This document shows positions 57,975-64,000 of a DNA stretch of 64,000 nucleotides, one piece after another; the first letter of the stretch is position 1; every line of letters begins with the position of its first letter. The notes beneath the pieces were generated by a model. It was not told the DNA's origin, searched no databases, and was given only the letters and a program-made list of their open reading frames with translations. The stretch comes from Stagnihabitans lacustris (GTDB lineage: Bacteria > Pseudomonadota > Alphaproteobacteria > Rhodobacterales > Rhodobacteraceae). The position numbers were made by a program, and so were the translations under genes. The stretch covers positions 62,001 through 126,000 of the forward strand of contig NZ_JAPDGS010000007.1 of assembly GCF_025950525.1 (NCBI RefSeq), given 5' to 3'.

Positions 57975-58931
57975 TCAAGCCCCGGAAGCTTGTGACGGGC
58001 CACGACCGGCCGCGGTCAGGCGCATGACGATATCCTGATCGTAGTTGCCGAAGCCCCGGCCAAAGATGTTCACGCCGCCGGGGTGATGGGCGCTGTCACG
58101 GACCTCGATCTTGAAGCGCACCGACCGATGCGCGGGCAAGTCCAGGTCGCGCAAACTGACCGGAGAAATCTTGACACCGTCGACGAAAGTCCCCTCGGCA
58201 TTGACCGAAACCGACTTCAGCATCCCGTATTGGCTGCCCTTCAGCTTCCACCACGAGGGGGTGTAAATCCCCCTTTGATCACCGAAATCGCCGGGCGAGG
58301 TCCAGGTCCCGATCTCGACATTGTTGATCAGGAAGGTGATGTCCGAAGGCCAGTTCGACGCCGTCCCCGGCGCCTCGGAGGACAGTTCCAACTGGAATTC
58401 AACCTGTTCAACCTCGCCCTCCATCAGTCTGACATTGTTGGGGAATTGGTATTCGACATAGCCGCGGGTGAACCACAAAAGCCCCGCCGACATGCGCCGC
58501 GGGTCCAGGAAAGTATCGGGCACATCCAACAGCCCGATGATCCCCTCGGGCGAGCAAAGCCCGCAAGGCGCCATGACCTCGCACGAGGTGTAAAGCCCCA
58601 GCGGCATGGCCACGTCGATCGTATTTCCGCCCCGCGTCGCCGGGTCCTTTTTGAACATCACCATGATCTCGTCGAACAGCGTGTGACAGAGCTTCTGGTT
58701 GCCCTTTTTCGCCCGCTGCGTCTCGGTCCGGATCAGCCCCACTTCCTCCAGCATCTGCACATTGGCCGAGACCGAGGATTGCGGCAGACCCAGGGCCGCG
58801 GCGATGGCATTGACGTTCTGCGGCCCCTGATCGGCCAGAAGTTTCAGGATATCGACACGCACCGGCGAGGCGAGGGCCTTCAGCGTCTCGATGCCCTCGG
58901 AGGGGTCGATGATCAGAAAATTGCGGCTCAT
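57975..58931 (-). CDS. ArsR-type HTH regulator with a large C-terminal ligand-like domain
   Basis: 318 residues from the ATG at 58931. A winged helix-turn-helix (about 8-90; SPVRVDILKLLADQGPQNVN, then LGLPQSSVSANVQMLEEVGL) is followed by about 220 residues of predicted beta-rich sequence with a CEVMAPCGLCSPEG triple-Cys motif near residue 122 and GYVEYQFPNNVRLMEGE, ending with a glycine-rich FGRGFGNYDQD. The domain pairing is unlike ordinary small metal-sensing ArsR proteins and suggests a sugar- or metal-sensing repressor of the flanking arabinoside genes. Divergent from the ABC operon. Three putative operator motifs lie around it. Confidence 0.85.
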   Translation of the reverse strand: MSRNFLIIDPSEGIETLKALASPVRVDILKLLADQGPQNVNAIAAALGLPQSSVSANVQMLEEVGLIRTETQRAKKGNQKLCHTLFDEIMVMFKKDPATRGGNTIDVAMPLGLYTSCEVMAPCGLCSPEGIIGLLDVPDTFLDPRRMSAGLLWFTRGYVEYQFPNNVRLMEGEVEQVEFQLELSSEAPGTASNWPSDITFLINNVEIGTWTSPGDFGDQRGIYTPSWWKLKGSQYGMLKSVSVNAEGTFVDGVKISPVSLRDLDLPAHRSVRFKIEVRDSAHHPGGVNIFGRGFGNYDQDIVMRLTAAGRGPSQASGA

Positions 58932-58978
58932 CAGGGTCTTGCGCCTCCGCTGGGCCGGGAAGGACCCCGGTTTGACAG

Positions 58979-58992
58979 AAGTGTGTATCAGA
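58979..58992. promoter_or_regulatory. Candidate arabinoside operator C (regulator side)
   Basis: On the minus strand TCTGATACACACTT, fitting TYTGATRYAYAYYY, about 48-61 bp upstream of the regulator ATG. Suggests autoregulation. Confidence 0.5.
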
Positions 58993-59141
58993 CTTTCAGG
59001 TTTGGTCAAAGGTTGTGCGACAGAAATGCTGCAAAGATCGAAAATCCGGCTATCATGAGACACAGAACAGCCCCCGATTCGGCCGATTCCCGCGATTCGC
59101 CGCATGAAAACCGATGCAAAGCCTTTGTGCATCCTGATTCT

Positions 59142-59155
59142 GGGTATATATCAAA
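59142..59155. promoter_or_regulatory. Candidate arabinoside operator B (ABC operon side)
   Basis: On the minus strand TTTGATATATACCC, fitting TYTGATRYAYAYYY, just upstream of the TTGACA -35 of the ABC promoter. Confidence 0.55.
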
Positions 59156-59309
59156 AAACTCGATTGACAGTTTGTCGCATCCCCTCATAATTCGGCTCAC
59201 CAGAGGGCCACCGACATGAGCGGAACCCGGGGGAACGGTCTGCGCGCGCCTCGCAGACCTTGAGGAGTTCGGGCGCCGGGGGAGACCCTGCAACGCGAGG
59301 GAGGAAGAT

Positions 59310-60584
59310 ATGTTGAAAAAGCTTTTGGGCGCGGCTGCGCTCGGACTTGTCATGGTTGCCGGTGGCGCCATGGCCAAGGAAACCGTCGTTTGGTGGGACT
59401 TCCTGGGCGGCGGCGACGGCGTGCGGATGAAGAAACTCATCGAGGATTTCAACGCGTCGCATGCCGACACGATCGAGATCCAGGCCACGACGCTGGAATG
59501 GGGCGTGCCCTTCTACACCAAGGCGCAGACCTCTGCCGCCGTGGGTGAGGGCCCGGATGTGATGACCTATCACCTCTCGCGTTTGCCCTTGGGTGTTTCG
59601 ACCGGCACGCTGGCCGAGATCACCGTGGATGACCTGGCTTCGGTCGGTCTGGCCCCGGGCGACTATGCTGCGGCCAACTTTGGTGCGGCGCAGGTGGATG
59701 GCAAGATCTATGCCGTGCCCTTCGACATGCACGCCGTGGTTCTGTATTATAACAAAGACTTGCTGGCCAAAGCCGGTCTGATCGGCGCCGATGGTCTGCC
59801 CACCGGCCTGGACGGAATCGACAACTTCACCGCTGCGCTGAAAAAGCTGCAAGAGGGTGGCACGGCGCAACCGCTGTCGATCCATGACGGCGCGGGCGAC
59901 TCGATGTGGCGGATTTTCTATTCGCTGTTCGGTCAGCAGGACGGCGCTTTCCTTGCGGATGGCAAGTTCCTGGACGGCGACAACCTGGACAAGGCCGTCA
60001 AGGCCACGACCGTGATTTCGGACTGGGTCAAGAACGGCTTTGCCCCCGCGCAGGTCGACTATCCGGCTTCGATTGCGCTGTTCACCAGCGGTCAGGCCGC
60101 CTTCCACATCAACGGCGTCTGGGAAGTCCCGACGATGACCGACCTGCACGCCAAGGGCGAGCTGTTCGAGTGGGGCGCGATCCCGATCCCGACCTTCTTT
60201 GATCATCCCGCCACCTGGGCTGACAGCCACGCCTTCGCCATCCCGAACAATGTTGGCAAGGAAATGACGGCTGAAAAGAAGAAAGCCGTTCTGGAAGTCA
60301 TCGCATGGATGAACAAGAATTCGACCTTCTGGGCGACTGCTGGCCACCTGCCGGCCTATAACGCCGCCCGCGAGAACGACGAGTTCAAGGCGATGCAGCC
60401 GAACGCCGCCTATGCCAAGCTGGCCGATACCGCCGTCTTTGACCCCTCGTCGGTCCTGGCCGGTGTGGCCTCGCCGGTTTACGACGCCGCTGGCAACTTC
60501 CTGATGCCCGCCGTCAATGGCGAGATCGAGCCGCAAGAGGCGATGGAAGGCATGCGCGACGATCTGCAAGGCCAGGTCGAGTGA
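59310..60584 (+). CDS. Carbohydrate ABC transporter, extracellular solute-binding protein
   Basis: 424 residues, with a Sec signal peptide (MLKKLLGAAALGLVMVAGGA, cleavage near AMA-KE) and the family 1 sugar-binding protein fold (VWWDFLGGGDGVRMKKLIED, YAVPFDMHAVVLYYNKDLLAKAG). Located first in the ABC operon behind a strong promoter. Likely binds arabino-oligosaccharides or arabinosides given the linked GH51; the sugar is not fixed by sequence. Confidence 0.93.
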   Translation: MLKKLLGAAALGLVMVAGGAMAKETVVWWDFLGGGDGVRMKKLIEDFNASHADTIEIQATTLEWGVPFYTKAQTSAAVGEGPDVMTYHLSRLPLGVSTGTLAEITVDDLASVGLAPGDYAAANFGAAQVDGKIYAVPFDMHAVVLYYNKDLLAKAGLIGADGLPTGLDGIDNFTAALKKLQEGGTAQPLSIHDGAGDSMWRIFYSLFGQQDGAFLADGKFLDGDNLDKAVKATTVISDWVKNGFAPAQVDYPASIALFTSGQAAFHINGVWEVPTMTDLHAKGELFEWGAIPIPTFFDHPATWADSHAFAIPNNVGKEMTAEKKKAVLEVIAWMNKNSTFWATAGHLPAYNAARENDEFKAMQPNAAYAKLADTAVFDPSSVLAGVASPVYDAAGNFLMPAVNGEIEPQEAMEGMRDDLQGQVE

Positions 60585-60590
60585 CGCAGC

Positions 60591-60642
60591 CGGGCCGGGT
60601 CTCCCCCCGGCCCGAACCCTGGCCGGGGGGCAACCCCCGGCC
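60591..60642 (+). promoter_or_regulatory. Two tandem stem-loops between solute-binding protein and permease genes
   Basis: A 9-bp stem at 60591-60599/60606-60614 and another at 60621-60629/60634-60642 lie between the binding-protein stop and the first permease. Such hairpins commonly act as partial terminators or mRNA stabilisers that keep binding protein in excess of permease. Confidence 0.7.
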
Positions 60643-60665
60643 TTCTTGCCAGAAGAGGAAGCCCC

Positions 60666-61544
60666 ATGCGCCGCTATGACCGGTCAGAGATGGTGACCGC
60701 CCTTGTCCTGCTGACGCCTTTCGTTGCGATCTATGGGCTTTTGTTCGTCTATCCGCTGTTAAAGATGGTGATGCTGTCCTTCACCAAATCGCCCTTGATC
60801 GGCGAGGGGGATTGGGTCGGTTTTGCCAATTACATCAAGCTGTTCAAGGACCGCCTCTTTTCGGTCGCCGTCTGGAACACGCTGTATTTCGTCCTGCTGT
60901 CGGTCATTCCGTCGACCATCCTTGGCCTTCTGATCGCGCTTGGCGTCAACCGGCTGAAGGGCTGGACCCAAAGCGCCGTGCTGGCCGCGTTTTTCCTGCC
61001 CTATATCCTGCCCGTCTCGGTCGTCTACCGCATCTGGGGTTGGATGCTGGACGCGCAATTCGGCATCCTGCAATTCCCGATCGAGGCGATCTTTGGCGAA
61101 CGTGTGCCGGTTTTCCGCACCTTGCCCTTGTTCATGCCGGCGGTGGCCTTCATCACGATCTGGTGGCTCGTGGGGTTCAATGTGCTGCTGTATATCGCGG
61201 GTCTGCGCAACATCTCGGCCGAGATCTATGAGGCGGCAGAGCTGGACGGCGCCACAAGGCTTCAGACCTTCCGCCGCATCACCTGGCCGCTTGTCTGGCC
61301 GATCACGGTGCTGGTGGCCACGATCCAGTTGATCTTGCAGCTGAAAATCTTTGATCAGCTTTACCTGTTCGGGCAGGGCGGTCGCACGGACTCGGTTCTG
61401 TCGCTGGTCTGGCTGGTCTACCGCGATGCGTTCCAAAAGAACCAGGGCGGCTATGGGGCGACGATTGCGGTGGTGCTGTTTGCGCTGATCGTCGGCGTCT
61501 CGGTTCTGCAATATCAGGCGCTGCGCGCCAGAGGTGAGAAATGA
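60666..61544 (+). CDS. Carbohydrate ABC transporter permease 1
   Basis: 292 residues, six TM helices, MalF-type, with the EAA loop EIYEAAELDGATRLQTFRRI. Preceded by AAGAGGAAG. Ends overlapping the second permease (ATGA). Confidence 0.94.
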   Translation: MRRYDRSEMVTALVLLTPFVAIYGLLFVYPLLKMVMLSFTKSPLIGEGDWVGFANYIKLFKDRLFSVAVWNTLYFVLLSVIPSTILGLLIALGVNRLKGWTQSAVLAAFFLPYILPVSVVYRIWGWMLDAQFGILQFPIEAIFGERVPVFRTLPLFMPAVAFITIWWLVGFNVLLYIAGLRNISAEIYEAAELDGATRLQTFRRITWPLVWPITVLVATIQLILQLKIFDQLYLFGQGGRTDSVLSLVWLVYRDAFQKNQGGYGATIAVVLFALIVGVSVLQYQALRARGEK

Positions 61545-62383
61545 CCCTGCAATCCTTGCGCCGCTGGAACCTGGCGGGGGGCGTGATCACGACCCTGACG
61601 CTGTTGGGCGCGATTTTCTGGGCCTTTCCGCTGTATTGGGCGGTGGTGACGACCTTCAAGTTTGAACAGGACGTGGTCCGCGAAGGCATCGACTGGCTGC
61701 CCATCCGCTTTACCGTCGAGGCCTATTACAACGCGCTGTTCAACACCAAGCTGGGGCTGTGGTATCTGAACTCGCTGCTGACCAGTCTGGCGATCACGGT
61801 GCTGGTGCTGATTTCCTCGGCCGCGGCGGGCTATGCGATCAGCCAGCTGAACTTTCCGGGCCGCCGCGCGCTGTGGTGGATCATCCTGGCCTCGTTCATG
61901 GTGCCGATCCCTGCGCTGATCATCAACCACTTCGTGCTGATGGCCGATCTGGGCCTGTTGAACACGCTGACCGCGGTTGTTTTGCCGCAGCTGATCGCGC
62001 CGGTGACGGTGATGATCTACAAGCAGTTTTTCGACAGCGTTCCCAAAGACTTCCGCGAGGCCGCGCTGATGGACGGCGCAAGCCAGTGGCAGCTGTTGTT
62101 CCGCCTTTACCTGCCGATGAACTGGGGGATCACGACCGCGCTTGCGATCATCACCTTCATCGGCGCCTGGAACAACTTCCTCTGGCCGTTTCTGGCCATC
62201 ACGACCGAGGACAAGATGAATGTGACCGTCGGCATCACCCAGGTGACGGATGCCTTCGGGGTGAAATACGCCCGGCAACTTTCCTCCGCGGTGCTCGCGG
62301 GGCTGCCGGTGGCGGTGGTCTATCTGCTGTTCCAACGCAGGGTGACGCAGGCCATCATGTTGACCGCCGGGATCAAGGGATAA
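61541..62383 (+). CDS. Carbohydrate ABC transporter permease 2
   Basis: 280 residues, MalG-type permease with six TM helices and the EAA loop DFREAALMDGASQWQLLFRL. The overlap with permease 1 indicates coupled translation. Confidence 0.94.
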   Translation: MTLQSLRRWNLAGGVITTLTLLGAIFWAFPLYWAVVTTFKFEQDVVREGIDWLPIRFTVEAYYNALFNTKLGLWYLNSLLTSLAITVLVLISSAAAGYAISQLNFPGRRALWWIILASFMVPIPALIINHFVLMADLGLLNTLTAVVLPQLIAPVTVMIYKQFFDSVPKDFREAALMDGASQWQLLFRLYLPMNWGITTALAIITFIGAWNNFLWPFLAITTEDKMNVTVGITQVTDAFGVKYARQLSSAVLAGLPVAVVYLLFQRRVTQAIMLTAGIKG

Positions 62384-62386
62384 ATC

Positions 62387-63418
62387 ATGGCACAAGTCGA
62401 ACTTTCCAACATTTCCAAGCGGTTTGGCGCGGTCGAGGTCATCTCGAACCTGGGGCTGACCATCAAGGACGGGTCTTTCTGCGCTTTGTTGGGGCCTTCG
62501 GGCTGCGGCAAATCCACCATGCTGCGGATGATCGCCGGGCTGGAAGAGGTCAGCGATGGCACGATCCATATCGGCGCTGATGACGTGACCCATGCGGCGC
62601 CCAAGTCGCGCGGCGTGGCGATGGTCTTTCAAAGCTACGCTTTGTATCCCCACCTGACCGTGGCGCAGAACATCACCTTTTCGATGTCGCTGGCCGGGGT
62701 GTCCAAACCCAAACAGCGCGAGGCGGCAGAGCGCATCGGCGCAATGTTGCAGCTGACGCATCTTCTGGACCGGCGCCCCGCGGCCCTGTCCGGCGGCCAA
62801 CGCCAGCGCGTTGCCATCGGTCGGGCGCTGGTGCGCGACCCCAAGGTCTTTCTGTTCGACGAGCCGCTGTCCAACCTGGACGCCCTCTTGCGCGTCCAGA
62901 TGCGGCTGGAGCTTGCGAAACTGCACAACGACCTGAAGACCACGATGATCTATGTGACCCATGACCAGGTCGAGGCGATGACGCTGGCCGATCTGATCGT
63001 CGTGCTGGACAAGGGCAAGATCGCACAGGCCGGCACCCCCTGGGAGCTGTATAACCGCCCCGCCAACCGCTTTGTCGCGGGCTTCATCGGGTCTCCGGGG
63101 ATGAACTTCCTGAAAGGGCAGGGCGATGGCGCCATGATCCGCCTGACCGATGGCACCGAACTTGCCAAACCCGCGCAGGGCGCCGTGGAATTCGGGATAA
63201 GGCCGGAACATCTGACCATCGCGACCGATGGCCCGATCCGCGGCCGCGCCTCGGTTGTCGAATACCTTGGCAACACGTCTTACGCCTATATCGACACCGC
63301 CCATGGCCCTCTGGTGGTCGAGGCGGACAATGCGGGCCTCAAGGCGGGCGACCAGGTGGGGCTTGTGCCGGACCTGACCAAGTCCCATGTCTTCGACAGC
63401 AATGGAATGGCGGTGTAA
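62387..63418 (+). CDS. Carbohydrate ABC transporter ATP-binding protein (MalK/UgpC type)
   Basis: 343 residues, Walker A GPSGCGKST, signature LSGGQRQRVAIGRAL, Walker B VFLFDEPLSNLDALLR and H-loop YVTHDQVEAM. The C-terminal TOBE domain (about 240-343) is present. Completes the transporter; starts 3 bp after permease 2. Proteins of this type energise sugar import. Confidence 0.94.
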   Translation: MAQVELSNISKRFGAVEVISNLGLTIKDGSFCALLGPSGCGKSTMLRMIAGLEEVSDGTIHIGADDVTHAAPKSRGVAMVFQSYALYPHLTVAQNITFSMSLAGVSKPKQREAAERIGAMLQLTHLLDRRPAALSGGQRQRVAIGRALVRDPKVFLFDEPLSNLDALLRVQMRLELAKLHNDLKTTMIYVTHDQVEAMTLADLIVVLDKGKIAQAGTPWELYNRPANRFVAGFIGSPGMNFLKGQGDGAMIRLTDGTELAKPAQGAVEFGIRPEHLTIATDGPIRGRASVVEYLGNTSYAYIDTAHGPLVVEADNAGLKAGDQVGLVPDLTKSHVFDSNGMAV

Positions 63419-63419
63419 C

Positions 63420-64000
63420 ATGGACTATCGGCGACTTGGGAAATCTGGCCTGCGGGTCAGCGAGTTTTCTTTCGGCTCTTGGGTGACGTTCGCCAAACAG
63501 GTCGACATCCAGCCCGCCAAAGAGCTGATGACGGCGGCCTATGACTCCGGTATCAACTTTTTCGACAATGCCGAGGGCTATGAGGCCGGCCGCTCCGAAG
63601 AGGTCATGGGTCAGGCAATTCATGAGCTTGGCTGGTCGCGCGACAGCTATATCGTGTCGTCGAAAGTCTTCTGGGGCGGCGCCAAGCCGACGCAAAAGGG
63701 CTTGTCGGCCAAGCATGTGACCGACGCGGCCCATGCCGCGCTGAAACGTCTGCGGGTCGACTATCTGGACCTGTATTTCTGTCACCGCCCCGATGTGGAC
63801 ACCCCGATCGAGGAAACCGTGCGGGCGATGCACAACCTGGTGACGCAGGGCAAGGTTCTCTATTGGGGCACCTCGGAATGGAATGCCCAACAGATCACCG
63901 AGGCGCATCTGGTGGCAAAGGCGAACAATCTCACCCCGCCGACGATGGAGCAGCCGCAATACAACCTGTTCGAGCGGGACAAGGTCGAGGGCGACTACCG
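63420..64000 (+). CDS. Aldo-keto reductase (voltage-gated K+ channel beta-subunit type), truncated by window end
   Basis: 193 residues visible from the ATG at 63420, which is 1 bp after the ATPase stop. AKR fold: YRRLGKSGLRVSEFSFGSWV, catalytic Asp-Tyr region FFDNAEGYEAGRSEEVMG, Lys (SSKVFWGG) and His (YFCHRPDVDTP). Family members reduce aldehydes, often sugar-derived, or act in sugar operons. The C-terminus lies beyond the window. Likely part of the ABC operon. Confidence 0.9.
   Translation, partial: MDYRRLGKSGLRVSEFSFGSWVTFAKQVDIQPAKELMTAAYDSGINFFDNAEGYEAGRSEEVMGQAIHELGWSRDSYIVSSKVFWGGAKPTQKGLSAKHVTDAAHAALKRLRVDYLDLYFCHRPDVDTPIEETVRAMHNLVTQGKVLYWGTSEWNAQQITEAHLVAKANNLTPPTMEQPQYNLFERDKVEGDY

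Larger units (their letters stand above)
58932..59309. promoter_or_regulatory. Divergent regulator/ABC transporter promoter region
   Basis: 378 bp without a gene. It contains two copies of the candidate operator (58979-58992 and 59142-59155) and a strong sigma-70 promoter for the ABC operon: TTGACA at 59164-59169, 16-bp spacer, CATAAT at 59186-59191. Operator B lies 8 bp upstream of the -35. The rest shows no other clear element. Confidence 0.75.

Overview
This window is most of a photosynthesis gene cluster (about 0-37 kb) plus neighbouring housekeeping and sugar-utilisation genes, from a GC-rich purple non-sulfur alphaproteobacterium of the Rhodobacteraceae (Rhodobacter-like). The assignment rests on the gene order bchFNBH / ppaA-ppsR / bchG-PucC-like-bchP-idi / bchEJ / crtEF-bchCXYZ-pufQBALMX-dxs / crtDC / tspO / crtIB / crtA-bchIDO, on the presence of pufQ and pufX and absence of pufC, and on the spheroidene-type carotenoid genes crtA, crtC, crtD and crtF. 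The products together make bacteriochlorophyll a, spheroidene/spheroidenone and the RC-LH1 core complex.

Layout. 1-3.9 kb: bchF-bchN-bchB-bchH on the minus strand, each overlapping the next by a few bases; bchH runs off the left edge. 4.1-6.5 kb: the antirepressor ppaA/aerR and the repressor ppsR/crtJ. 6.6-12.7 kb: bchG, a PucC-family permease, bchP, idi, then bchE and bchJ behind an FnrL-like site. 12.7-25.4 kb (minus): an unrecognised PAS-like/zinc-ribbon gene, dxs, pufX-M-L-A-B-Q, bchZ-Y-X-C, crtF and crtE, the classical superoperon. 25.5-37.3 kb: crtD-crtC, convergent tspO-crtB-crtI, then crtA-bchI-bchD-bchO followed by an ABC1/UbiB-type kinase-like gene and a membrane-anchored NYN nuclease gene. 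37.4-44.1 kb (minus): acetyltransferase, VOC protein, ppx, ppk, hdaA and an AI-2E family permease. 44.1-45.25 kb: 1.2 kb of apparently non-coding, very GC-rich DNA with a perfect 66-bp direct repeat. 45.3-56.3 kb: a chemoreceptor, proS, a VPLPA-CTERM-like protein, a ThuA-like protein, lolC/lolD, a triple-CheW protein and a soluble multi-PAS chemoreceptor. 56.4-64 kb: a GH51 arabinofuranosidase, an ArsR-type regulator with a large C-terminal domain, a carbohydrate ABC transporter and a truncated aldo-keto reductase.

Regulation is unusually readable. Ten exact TGT-N12-ACA PpsR/CrtJ motifs and one near-match lie upstream of bchF, ppaA, bchG, bchE, bchC (two), crtE/crtD (two) and crtI/crtA (two), with one at the dxs 3' end facing the PAS-like gene. 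Stem-loops sit where puf mRNA processing and termination would be expected. In the arabinoside region a 14-bp motif of the form TYTGATRYAYAYYY recurs at the regulator, ABC and GH51 promoters.

The points most worth a second look are: the PAS-like/CxxC-CxxC gene of unknown function inside the cluster; an apparent ATT start for crtA; promoter geometry suggesting leaderless bchG and crtI mRNAs; a dispersed repeat inserted in frame in bchB and present again between bchY and bchZ; the ABC1-kinase/NYN-nuclease tail of the bchIDO operon; and the candidate arabinoside operator set.
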